Positions 35,291-45,665 of a stretch of DNA of 64,000 nucleotides are shown piece after piece. A program made the position numbers and the translations under genes. The notes beneath the pieces were generated by a model. It made no database searches, was not told where the DNA came from, and worked only from the letters and a program-made list of their open reading frames with translations. This DNA is from Diorhabda sublineata. Taxonomy: Eukaryota > Arthropoda > Insecta > Coleoptera > Chrysomelidae. The stretch's first letter is position 1. Each line of letters starts with the position of its first letter. The stretch lies in the NCBI RefSeq assembly GCF_026230105.1, contig NC_079476.1, positions 28,138,559 to 28,202,558 on the forward strand, read 5' to 3'.

Positions 35291-36625
35291 AAGTACTTGA
35301 AATAAGTAATAGAGTAAATAAGTCAACCGACCGGGTATGCAATATTTAGCATGCAATTTTTTATATTAAGAAGCTACCTGCAATCAATTGCTTAGTACTG
35401 ATCAAAGAACTAGAAATACAAAAATTTCTTTTTTGTCCGATAAGGACATGATCCTAGAGTGTTATCTATTTTGATTATTTAGAGAAAAAAAGTTGACTAG
35501 ACAATATTATATTGAGTTGCTAACAAGTTGTGGTGCCAAACTTGAGAATATATGAACGAGTTTGTTGAAGAAAAGAGTTATGTTTCATCATGAAGCTCTA
35601 GCATGTAACTGCTTGCACCTAGAGTACCTTGGATTAACTGTTCAGATTTGTTTGATTGCGCCTCGGTCTGTTTGCTTCTCCTGCTCCGTGATCGTTTGTT
35701 TTCAAGTAAAAATCGTGTCGGCTGCTTGGAAGTTTTCAAATTGTGATTTAATTGAAATTGAAAAATGAACAGCCTAATATTATTTAAACTTCAAATAACT
35801 TTTTATATCTAATAACATTTTAAAATGTAGAATCTGAAACACATCACTTGAAATTATTTTTTGAAAGAATATCCTGTACTGTGTTAAAGATTCGTTTCGA
35901 TATCCACTAAATAATTTCTGAATTATTGTAAAGATTGGATTAATGAATGAAAATAGTTACATTGGTACCAGTGAGATCTGTACACCATAAGAAACTAAAG
36001 ATTTGTAATACACAATTATAGCAGAAATTTACAACTAAATTATGAGGTTTTTCGCAACTATGCATCTATTCTTCACCATTCGAACATCACTAGATCACTT
36101 CAAAAATACTACAGAATATTCGTTAACTGCGTGATCATATAGGCTAAACATGGGTTACAAAGGAAAGAAAAATAACCAAACCGAGTGAATAACATTATTT
36201 ATAAATCTTAAACAATCGAATATAGGAAATTTTCATTTTACATCCAAAACTCAATGACAAAGATAAACAAACTGACAATTTCCCATTAATTTGCAGTGGT
36301 AGTTCAATAAAGCTATATAGTGGAATGCAAAACTTGTATAGGATCCTAATAAGTAATTCATTTGAACTACATATTGAACTACATCAGTTCACAAATATTT
36401 TAGATCGAATGCATATCATACAAACAAAACAAGTCAATATATGTTATAAAGGGTTAATTATTGCTTCGTATTAAATTTTCTATATTGATTGGAAATTACA
36501 ACATTGTTCAATACGTAGATATGGGCAGCAAAACGGCATTTGAATATTTCAACAGATAATGCTTTTAAATTGTTCTCCAATTTTCTTTATTTCTTTAAGA
36601 ACATCGGAAAAAATAGCAAATAGCA
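35291..36625. other. AT-rich stretch, no gene seen
   Basis: One 68-codon frame (35562-35768) has no recognisable similarity. No repeats beyond A/T tracts. Confidence 0.5.
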
Positions 36626-36631
36626 CTTCGA

Positions 36632-36785
36632 TGGCATTATGACATAATAAAAACCCAGAAAATTGAGGAATGCATGAGGCGTATATTATTTTAAATTCAA
36701 TAGATATAATTAGACCATAACCTAATCATGTTAATGAATATTTATCACCATGATTCAAGAAAACATGCGAAAATATTTTGTGACT
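36632..36785. repeat. Local repeat, left copy
   Basis: Similar over roughly 150 bases to 37173-37350. Shared words include GGCATTAT near the start, TAAATTCAATAGATATAATTA in variant forms, and CATGATTCAAGA near the end, followed by a conserved ATATTTTGTG or ATACTTTGTG. The source is unknown. Confidence 0.7.
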
Positions 36786-37172
36786 TTATTGCTTGTCAAA
36801 TAGTTTCCATCAAATGTTTATGTAGCGTTTCACGAGATTTTCTGCGATCTATTAAAAAACTTTCCAAAATCAAATATGATTATGATTTTAAATGTTTTCA
36901 AGGATATTTTTAGTTGAGGATGTTATTTCAGGATTTAAAAAGAAAAGCTAAAACTCGCCGTGCTTTGAAGATTACGTAAAAAGATGATCGTGCCCTTAGG
37001 ACATCAGAAGAGAAAAAAAATATTAAAAAGAATTTTCCAAAGATCCTTTATTCAATTAATTCCCATTTCACACATCTGGAAATTTCTTGGTGAATCTGTA
37101 TTATTAAATATAATAATTATGGTCATAGATTAAACTATTTGCTATTCAAAGAATTAATCTCCTTTCTAGACG

Positions 37173-37350
37173 GCATTATAACAGAATAAAAATCCGAGGA
37201 ATTGTGAAATACACGACGCATATAAGAGGCCAGACGACGCACATAAGAGGCCAGACGCATATTATTATAAATTCAATGGATATAATTAATGCTAATAAAT
37301 ATTCATCATCATGATTCAAGAGAGGGCTTGGAAAAATACTTTGTGGGAAA
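37173..37350. repeat. Local repeat, right copy, with an internal tandem duplication
   Basis: Direct-orientation partner of 36632-36785. It contains two tandem 21-base units (37213-37233 and 37234-37254, each ending AAGAGGCCAG) that the left copy lacks, so the tandem duplication arose after the copies separated. Confidence 0.72.
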
Positions 37351-37833
37351 ATATGAAAATAAATTTTTTAAATAAAAAAAACTTGCTTCGTAGGTTATAA
37401 AATTGATTACATTTAGTAGGAAAAAGGTACCTGGGTGAAAGTAATTTTAAACATATATTAAGTATCCAATATGAAAGGTTTGGTATTAAGTCCAAAAAAT
37501 ATTCATTTCTCTGTGGAAACTCTAGTGCTTTATAATGCTTATTTTGAATAATTATTATAACTGAAGTGAACTTTTTTCGTTAAAATTAAATTAATTGTAC
37601 AAAGAAAAATATCCATTTCGTATAAGTTCATGAGTTTAATCGTTTGGGGTATCCAAGTACCTCAAAACAACGAAGCAGTGATGGAAATTATAAAAATGGA
37701 ATATTGATTTTACAAGGAAAAGTTTTCATGAGCAATATTTATATTTTGTTATCAAAGAAACCATTACTATATATACTGAACACACTGTTAACATTACCAC
37801 TACACTAACAGTCACAATTACACTTAACATAAC

Positions 37834-37930
37834 CTTCAGACGAAACTTTGGTAATCGAAGCACGCGTCAGACAGTGTGATTGTGAGTGTTAGTCTAGTGA
37901 TAGTTTAAACAGTGTATTTAGTATGAATAT
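37834..37930 (+). repeat. Copy 3 of the dispersed repeat (CGCGTC family)
   Basis: Reads CTTCAGACGAAACTTTGG, TAATCGAAGCACGCGTCAG, then GTGTGATTGTGAGTGTTAG. It is the longest copy and lies directly before the LINE relic at 37990. Confidence 0.65.
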
Positions 37931-37989
37931 CACCAAAAAACTGTTCCAAAATTTCCAAAGGTCGACTTTCCAAAATCTATCACGATACA

Positions 37990-38600
37990 ATGGGGTCTTT
38001 AGCCTAAAATGGTATACTGGGTATACAAAACAGTAATCAAGCTCATGATCACGTACACATTGCTCGTTTGCTGGTTGAAAGCTGAACAAATAACAGCTGA
38101 GGAAAAATTGGACATGATACAAATACTGATCTGCCTGGTGGTAACAGGGGCAAAAACAATGTGCCCAACCATAGCCTTAGAAGTGCAGCTGAACCTGCTT
38201 CCTCATCACCTTATGTTGGGCATTAAGCGACGGTCACAGGCTAATTCAGACAATAAAATTGAAACCAGGAAATTTGACAGGCTATGATGGCTAATCATGA
38301 GTTAAAAAATATTTTCGCGAACTATATATCTCTGGTAAACAGATGGTTCGAAGCTAGCGCAAGAGCTGGATTGGGTATTTGTGGACCAAAATGTAAGCTC
38401 TTCGTGCTACTAGGTGAATTACACAACATTTTCTTGGTGGAGTTACTACTAATAAACCAATGTGCCCAGTATTGTTTGGATGGAAACCTCTCCATAAATC
38501 ACATTCATATTCTCTCAGATAGCCAAGCAGCATTGAAGGTCTTGAAACCTATTAAGTGCACGTCCAAACTAGCGTAGGAATGCAACATTAGTAAACACTG
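37990..38600 (+). pseudogene. LINE with RNase H domain (I/R1/Jockey-like), 3' fragment
   Basis: The frame begins WGL, stop, PKMVYWVYKTVIK and continues (38009-38287) with YTLLVCWLKAEQITAEEKLD and MIQILICLVVTGA, the region C-terminal to the reverse transcriptase palm. In this LINE group it runs into an RNase H domain. A frame from 38284 gives the RNase H part: a decayed TDGS segment (VNRWFEASARAGLGICGP), a conserved ELHNIFLVELLLINQCAQYC helix, and INHIHILSDSQAALKVLKP. The Asp in SDSQAAL is a catalytic residue of RNase H. A stop follows SKLA. The RT catalytic core is absent (5' truncation). In the first acidic motif TDGS has become NRWF, so the RNase H is also dead. Confidence 0.9.
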
Positions 38601-39515
38601 AGTAAAAGAAGACACCAAGTAGTAACTCCGCGTTAATATTTGGTTCAATTAATTAACGCTAGATATTACTTCTATTTTTGGTGTCTTTCACTTTAATTGA
38701 TAGAAATATTTTTTATTAAATGTCGAAACTGTCGAAACCACATCCTATCATATAATTTCAATTTGAAATTGTTGTGGGTCCAATATTATTTGATATAATA
38801 ATATAATAAAATGAACAATTATTATTTAATAATCGATCCCAACTTCCCTAAAACCCTGGTATAAACTTATTCATTGCGATCACACTATTAAAGTATTTAA
38901 ATCTTCTATGTTATCTTGTTAAAATCTATATGAATATACCAAAATTGAGTAAGAATATCAATCAATCAATATCAGGATTGAGTGCATTACGAGTATACTC
39001 GTAATTTGTATTTTGTACGAAAAAATTTTCATTTGCTACTTAGAATAATAAGTTTGAATTAATATTTTTCAGTTGTCATCATAAAATACAATACAAGGAT
39101 TAAAAGTAGTAGTATTTATGAAATAGTAGCTTAGAGGTAATTAACAAAATCAGCAAAAAAAATTCAAACCTTGTGAGGAAAACCGAAGGATATGCATCGA
39201 CTTGTACGGAATACATGTTACTTGAGTATCTACTACCTAGTAACAATAAATTTTATAAAATTCTTTCTTAACCTGCAAGTAAGATGCTTTAATGCGTTAT
39301 TGTTTCAGAAAGCTTTAACACTAGCAGCAGTATTTTTGGGTTACAAACATTTATGGGAAAGAATATAAGGAAAAACTATCAACAGCGAGTACCTATTATG
39401 AGAAATGTAAGGTTTGAAGGAATATTTTGAGCAAAAATGGTCAAATTTGGGTAAGAAATAGGTGTTTTTCACAAACTTACCAATTATTTATTTCAATTAA
39501 GAAGATTGATTTATT
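38601..39515. other. AT-rich stretch, no gene seen
   Basis: No protein similarity or repeat recognised. Confidence 0.5.
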
Positions 39516-39519
39516 TTAG

Positions 39520-39705
39520 TTTAAGACATTACCTCATACACTCTATTCGCCTGATTTAGTTCTCTTTATGTCTATCTCCAAACTTGAGAGATTAGTTCAG
39601 TAGATGATAAAGTAGAATCGACACTCGACGAGCAGTTTCTTATTATAAAAATGGGGGGGGGAATTGTATAGAGCTGAGCATTGATTACATTGAAGAATAA
39701 ACTTC
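39520..39705 (+). pseudogene. mariner transposase C-terminal relic
   Basis: Reads LPHTLYSPDLVLFMSISKLE (the PHPPYSPDLAP region containing the third catalytic position) at about 39524. It continues with a decayed helical region and ends NCIELSIDYIEE and a stop at about 39668-39703. A run of nine G (39653-39661) breaks the frame just before the terminal block. The position normally holding the third catalytic aspartate after YSPDLAP reads VLF. The N-terminal two thirds are missing. Confidence 0.6.
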
Positions 39706-40580
39706 TTCTGCCGCGTGATTCGAATTTAATTAGGAAAGCTGATAAATAGTTATATTATAACGACGTTTATAATTACTGACAGTTACAATGCTCCCAATCA
39801 CAAGGGTATCTGTACTCTCTTTCTAATAATTATATCATTAAATATGCTTGCGACACCGTATAAACTAATTATCTACGTAAATTGTAAATGTTTGTTCTTC
39901 ATATTCAATTATTTATGACTATCTCGTTGTTGGCTTCTTATTCCATAAACATTTTTATATCTATCAGTGTTATCGGGTCGTGAATACAAAACGGTATTTT
40001 CTTTGTGAAAAATAATTTTATTTTCATAAATAAACTGATTATGATTAAAAACAAATTATATTCAAACATTATACTGTACACATTTATTCAAATTCTTCTC
40101 TAAAAAGAGGAGTGGGTGATGATCAAGAGGTAAGAATTGTATGTTGTGCTGGATGAAATGACAAAAAATTTATAAAAGATACAAATCATGCATTATCTGA
40201 TATTTTACACATGTACCACAATTATATCACAGCATTGATTTCTTTACGCAATTAATCCGCAAACGAAACAGTTTTCAAATAAATTAAATTGTCGTCATAT
40301 TGTTTGGCATACAGTGAACGCATAATCTAAAAAAACCTCAATAAAAGATTCTTTATTGCCACCAAAGAATGATTTTCAATATACGACATTTTAAATAATA
40401 CCTAAAAATACATACAAAGTTTGATGTTGAATTTGAAATAACTATGACACCTTTTCTTGACTGCTCTTATATTATTCATAGTCAATGACGATTTTTAATT
40501 AAATATAAATTTCAACCATACCCTACAGCTGTTAGACAAGGACAATCAAAATAGCCCATATAAATTAAATGGAATGGAAT
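39706..40580. other. AT-rich stretch, no gene seen
   Basis: Nothing recognised until the minus-strand LINE fragment begins. Confidence 0.5.
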
Positions 40581-40584
40581 ATCA

Positions 40585-40935
40585 TAACCCCAAATAGCCA
40601 AGTAAGTATGTATGTGTGTTGGTGTAGGCATGTACCAGGTTGGGTCATTATTTAGGGACGGTTTTACTTTGGTGATTCCATCTCTGAACATTCTAAGTGA
40701 TGTTTTCTCTCTACACTTTCTAGTACCATTGTAGAGAGGTGAAAGACTCATAATCACTTCCAGGGCAGCTACATGATTTCATGGCCATGGTTGCACATAT
40801 GCAGTCCAGCCTTTGAGAGATTGTTTGTCGTGATATTCAGACTAGTTCTAGTACTCCAAACTACTGCCGCATATATGATGACTGATCTGATAATTGCCGT
40901 GTACTCCAAAGTAGGATCTTTGAAGCTTTAACTCC
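40585..40935 (-). pseudogene. LINE RT C-terminal fragment (I/R1-like)
   Basis: Read on the minus strand from about 40905: YTAIIRSVIIYAAVVWSTRT, then a segment with NNLSKAG and, after frameshifts, AALEVIMSLSPLY near 40738. This is the post-palm region of a LINE that usually continues into RNase H, the same part of the protein as the plus-strand fragment at 37.99 kb. The two are diverged, so they are probably different copies or families. The following frame (40757 to 40512) is too decayed to assign. Confidence 0.75.
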
Positions 40936-43076
40936 AATTTTGTTTGAAGTTGAAAAAAGTCTCAAAGAAGAAGAAATTCATGGAATGTGAAAAAATTGTT
41001 TTAGGTAATTTTGTATCTTTGAAATCTGAAGTGGTATAAGTGATTTAAAAAGGGCAATGAGTCAGTGGACGGCTACAAGTTAGAGCGTCTTTCGACCTCA
41101 TGAACGGATAAACATATACTAAAAGGGGACAGACCTGTTGATTCAAATTAGGATACTATATCTTTCATAGAACGATGTGCGAAGGAAGGAATCCGAAGAA
41201 TAAACCTACGACTTTCTCATTCTTCATAATATCGCGTTGTGTAAAAATTTACGTACTTTTGGCAATTTGACAGTGAGTGAAAAGAAAAATATTTCTAATA
41301 AAAAATTCTGAAATTCTGTCAACAGGAAGACGAGAATATTCTGGAAAATTTATTATGTATATGTCATACTACTGAGAATATTATCCTTGTGTTTTATGTA
41401 GTTTATAAAAACTCAACAAAACATATCCTTTGGGATAGCTTACTCCGATCATTGGGGGTTGCTAGAAGTGACTTTCTTCAGTGGCTGTAAGAATTGAATT
41501 TTTAGTTTTGATCAATGACAACTGATAATCGATGATTTCAAGTGAGCAGAATACCAATATATTATCGTATCAATTCACTTAGCAGGAATAGTTGTAACGA
41601 TTGTAATAATAGAGTATCCATTCTTATGCCGTTGAACCTGTAGAAATTGTCGGAGAATAATGTTTAACAAAATAATCAAAAATGAAAATGCTGAGATAAT
41701 AAATACTAATCGCTCTCCTATAATCATACAGGACAGTGACTTAAACATCATCTAGTAACGTTAGTGATGTGCTATTAAATATAGGGCGACTTCATAGCTT
41801 CGCAGGAGGGAAATCCATCAGGCCGAACTCAAAACTTACTGCGAAGACCATAATAGAAATAATCATTTGGAGTTTAATTAATGGGACATAAAACTTCTGC
41901 CTCTATCACACCCGGCGAGTTTAATAACTTCACTGTAACGATTGGAGACATAACTTCAAACTCGTTACCAACAGCTTTATGAACTCAAAGGATTATCTGA
42001 CAAACTAACCTGAATTTCGAAATGAACTTTTCTTATTAGCAATTATTCTGAACGACAATTTTTCTAAATAGTGAACTAGTTCAACGTTTCGTGAACCACG
42101 TGGATAGCTTCGTTCTCTACCATGTGAGGTTTCCTATACCTATCTTGATTTTATTGTTCATAAGAAATATATTTGTTTTATTATTACTGTATGTATTTAT
42201 CATTGTTCTTGATTTATTATTATATTATAAATATTATAAACATGTTAAATACTTTGAATAATTGTAACAAAAATAGTATTTTTTCAACCAAAAGGACACA
42301 ACTTCTCATTACCTCATAAGGTAAATGAAAAAATAGGAGAAAAATCACTGAGTAATTGAGATTCTAGTTGACTAAAATTTGTACAATTTTAAGCACTTAT
42401 CTTTGTTACCAAAAAATCTGTTTAGTAGTTTTCATATAATGCTTTCATTGGCTCCGATCTCTACAAAATTATTTTACTAGAGTTGATCTGTCTCAAAAAA
42501 GGATTATAGACATTAATTAAGTCATACATCAATACAAATTTACTTTGCAAACTTTGAAAATTAATTTTTCGTAGCTCAATGAATTTTAGTAACTAATTAT
42601 GTTAATATTAACTCGTTTGGGGTGATCTGTGCAATAATAACAAGGACAGGACCTATTTGTATACGTCTCCTGTTGTAGGAAGAAATTTTTATATATAAAT
42701 TATTAGAGTATACAAATGTACAATACATATACCTCACATCAGATAAGACAAGGACTTAGAAATCGCTAGGTCATTAATTATTTCATATTTCAATAGTTGG
42801 TATGCGTCTTTTGATGGAAAACTCGTCAATATGTGATCAAACTTTCAATGTATAGGGAAAAATTGTACTTGTTCTCATCAGCCACTTTTTTCTGATCTGA
42901 AAATAGCTCATAATGAAATGGATATACACCAACGATATTGTGGAGCTGGTTATTGGTGATTTGAATTTACAACAATTAGAACGCAGTCCTGGACTTTTTT
43001 TATCACTATTGGTAGGTTCAAATTTGTAAATTGTGATGTTAACATTTGTCATATGCCATTTATATTTATATATACA
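40936..43076. other. AT-rich stretch, no gene seen
   Basis: Several stretches of moderate GC (for example 41740-41960) show no open frame of note and no similarity that I recognise. Confidence 0.45.
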
Positions 43077-43128
43077 TGTAGGATTGAGATTATTGCTCTA
43101 CTCCATCCTACAGCTACGCCCGAAACAG
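43077..43128 (+). repeat. Remnant of the 5' LTR of the Gypsy element
   Basis: Matches the first 50 or so bases of the 3' LTR with about five substitutions. It contains TGTAGGAT and, 30 bases on, ATCCTACA, which are reverse complements. After the shared CGAAACA the sequence passes directly into gag-like coding sequence. Confidence 0.9.
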
Positions 43129-43840
43129 GAGAAATAGAGAAAGACGAAGAGATGAAAATGGACGTTTATATGAAGAAAAACGAAGAGATAGAGAAAGACG
43201 AATATTTGAAGAAAGCCCGGAAGATGATGAAAGACGAAGTGAGAACAAAAAGTCTGGAGGATATACGTATATATGCTAGAGAGAACGCGTGAATTTGAAG
43301 AAAGACGACGGTATGAAAAAAGGCACTTTATGAGCGGATAAAGAAGAGTAATGCTCATGTAAAAACTTTTAAAACAAGGAAGTAGACATTTAGAAAAAAT
43401 GAGGAATCTATCCAAAAGAAACATCAGGAGAGAGATACCTAAGAAATAGTTCAAAATGTCAAAAAAGAGAACATAAATCCAAACTTTGCCCATATAAATC
43501 GAAGGGTACTATGTGCTTCAGCTGTAATAAATATGGTCACATGTCAAATAAATGTCCAAATAAGAACGTTGCAAAATCTACTGCTGGAAATTCTAGCATG
43601 AATTAATAGAAACTCAACCAAAAAATGGCGTAAATCTGAACATAGGAGGAGTAAGGATTTCAGCTCTATTTGATACTGGGAGTGATGTTTGTACGATCAG
43701 AGAAGATGTTGATAATGCACATTTTAGAAATTTAGTATTGATGTCTGACAATATAATGTTAAAGGGCTTAGACGAAAATACCAAAGTAAAGACACTTGGA
43801 TCATTTAGTAATCAGGCTCAGATCAAGAAAACTCAATAAT
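43129..43840 (+). pseudogene. Gypsy gag remnant and aspartic protease
   Basis: The first part encodes a highly charged Glu/Lys/Arg/Asp-rich segment (about 43129-43290), the spacer before nucleocapsid in this group. Two zinc-knuckle units follow. The first is damaged (its first Cys now Ser, then CQKREHKSKLC near 43460-43490). The second is intact as CFSCNKYGHMSNKC at 43513-43554, pattern CX2CX4HX4C. The protease starts after NLNIGGVRIS and keeps ALFDTGSDV with the catalytic Asp-Thr-Gly at about 43672-43680. It ends near 43836. Frameshifts separate gag from protease. The capsid domain is absent. Confidence 0.9.
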
Positions 43841-44625
43841 GCATATTATGGTAGAGGAGAAAAATGAGTGTGAAGTAGATGTATCACACATAAAAAACAC
43901 AAGAGATAGGGAGGAGGTGAAGAAATTACTAGAAAACTACAAACCACTTAAAACAAAGACAACGAATATTGAGAAGAAGATTGTACTCAAAAGCGAAGAA
44001 CCGATTTATCAGCGACCAAGAAGACTATCGGCACCCGAAAAAGAAAAAGTAGATGGAATAATCAAACCGAGTTGTTCGAATTTCGCTAGTCCTATTGTAC
44101 TAATGAGAAAAAAGGATGACCAGAATTTGTTGCGATTATCGCAAATTCAACAAAAATATAATAGGCGATAAATTCCCACTTCCCCTTGTCCAAGAGGTCG
44201 TAGACAACTTACAAGGAGCAAGGATATTCAGCACCCTAGATATGAAAAATGTATTTTTTCATATGCTAACAGTACAAAATATACTTCTTTTGTAACGCCG
44301 AATAGTCAGTACAAAATTTACGAAGTTTATGAAATGTCCATTTGGAATGTGTAGTAGTCCAACAATTTTCCAACGATTCATCGCTCATACCTTCAGGGAG
44401 GTGACTACTAGAAAGTATGTTATACACTACATAGACGATGTTATCATCTTGAGTGCGACGAAGAAAAAGGGATAGAAAGACTAAAACTTGTATTAAAGAC
44501 AGCTGAAGAATATGAACTAGAAATAAAAAAGAAAAAGTGTCAACTATTGAAAACTAAGGTAAAGTTTTTGAGATTCATAGTAAGTAACGGAACAATCCAA
44601 CCAGAGGAAGACAAAATTCTGGTAA
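43839..44625 (+). pseudogene. Gypsy reverse transcriptase, frameshifted
   Basis: The open frame 43839-44171 holds the linker and the first RT blocks (RPRRLSAPEKEKVDGIIKPS, SNFASPIVLMRKKD). It then shifts to CRKFNKN, DKFPLPLVQEVVDNLQGARI and FSTLDMKNVFFHM, with the first catalytic Asp in LDMKN. Later frames give KCPFGMCSSPTIFQRFIAHT and YIDDVIIL, with the metal-binding YIDD box at 44428-44439. The match continues through KFLRFIVSNGTIQPEEDKI near 44570-44625 and then stops. The active-site residues are still present, but at least three shifts break the frame. RNase H, normally next, is missing. Confidence 0.93.
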
Positions 44626-44636
44626 TCAAGAAATTT

Positions 44637-45358
44637 TACATACCAAGACTAAAAGAAAAAATAGAAACAATTAAAAATAACTGTATACCTTGTATATTAG
44701 AGAATAAAAAGGAAGGAAATAAAGAAATGCTTCATCCTATACAAAAGCTAGAAGGTCCGTTGGAGACGTATCACGTCGACCACTTAGGACCAATTAAGTC
44801 AACAAACAAAAATTATCAGCACATATTTATCGTAGTAGATGACTTTTTCAAATTTATGAGGCTCTACCCAACAACATCAACCATGACAAAAGAAGTGATA
44901 TGCTGTCTTGAAAAACAACGTAAAATATTTAGAAACCCTTCAAAGATTATATCTGTCAGAGAATCCGCGTTCCGTTCTGCATAAATCGATTCACATTGCC
45001 CAGAAGAAAATATTAAACATGTGTTAACAACTTGCGGAGTACCACGAGGTAATGGGCAAGTGGATAGGGTAAATAGGACCCTCTAAAAAGAAGGCGAATG
45101 TATATGGGAAGAATGATTTGATTACCATAAAAAGAACCCAGTTTACATCTGATCCAAAATTAAAGAGAAAATTTTTAGGTCCGTGCGAAATTATTACGGT
45201 TGAGGAAAATGATAGATATGACGTTGTTAAAATCGGAGATCACGAGGGACCCAACCGAAGGATAACATGCGCTGAATATATAAAAACGTGGGTCAGCTAT
45301 GAAAGCGACGAATCCGAGGTGTATTCTGAGCAGGATGGCCGCATGTAGGATTGGGATT
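44637..45358 (+). pseudogene. Gypsy integrase remnant
   Basis: The zinc domain is reduced to IKNNCIPC, and the core starts at TYHVDHLGPI, keeping the first catalytic Asp (44778-44780). The second catalytic position, normally Asp in an IISDRG-type motif, reads IISVRE (Asp to Val). The third, normally Glu in NGQVERVNR, reads NGQVDRVNR (Glu to Asp) at about 45050-45075. A separate frame (45118-45348) gives the C-terminal DNA-binding part with IKRTQFTSDPKLKRKFLGPC, ending in QDGRM. The TAG stop lies inside the first bases of the 3' LTR (TGTAGG), a compact overlap usual for this group. Confidence 0.93.
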
Positions 45359-45665
45359 ATTGCTCTACTCCATCCTACAGCCACGTACGAAACACGAGGT
45401 CTCTTTAGCAGCGTAAAGCCGACAATAGCAGTCGAGTCAGTCGGGAGTAAGATATAGACGGTGAAGATTACGCAACTAAGACGACTTCCCGCATCATCAA
45501 GGTGATCTCCCGTTCATTCAACGTATAAACCGCATACACGAACATTTTTACTATTAACCTCAGTTCTCGAATTTACATTCTACAAAAGTAAAGTGTTTCC
45601 ATTGTTTAAATTCTATAATAAAAGTGTTTTTCTCTAACCGGCGTTTTAAGAAGAAAAAAACCTCA
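45344..45665 (+). repeat. 3' LTR of the Gypsy element
   Basis: Begins TGTAGGATTGGG. It has a GC-richer middle (about 45400-45500), a polyadenylation signal AATAAA near 45622-45627, and a pyrimidine-rich end near CTCTAACCGGCG. The right border (about 45665) is estimated from the change to featureless AT-rich DNA, because no complete second LTR is present. Confidence 0.75.

Larger units (their letters stand above)
43077..45665 (+). mobile_element. Ty3/Gypsy LTR retrotransposon, internally deleted
   Basis: The ends are marked by the same sequence: TGTAGGATTG, then GATTATTGCTCTACTCC, at 43077 and at 45344. Inside, in order, come a gag remnant, CCHC knuckles, an aspartic protease, a reverse transcriptase and an integrase (each listed below). 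Only the first 50 or so bases of the 5' LTR remain, fused straight to gag, so promoter, primer site and leader are lost. The RNase H and the integrase N-terminal domain are also gone. The element can neither be transcribed from its own LTR nor copy itself. Confidence 0.95.

Noticed and set aside
35562..35768. 68-codon plus-strand frame with several Cys
   Set aside because: Cysteine spacing fits no known finger or toxin pattern. No signal peptide.
37889..38122. 77-codon minus-strand frame
   Set aside because: Antisense to repeat copy 3 and the start of the LINE fragment.
43098..43493. 131-codon minus-strand frame with hydrophobic residues
   Set aside because: It is antisense to the charged Glu/Lys-rich gag and knuckle region. 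Antisense of GAA/AAA codons reads as Phe/Leu and looks like membrane protein by chance.
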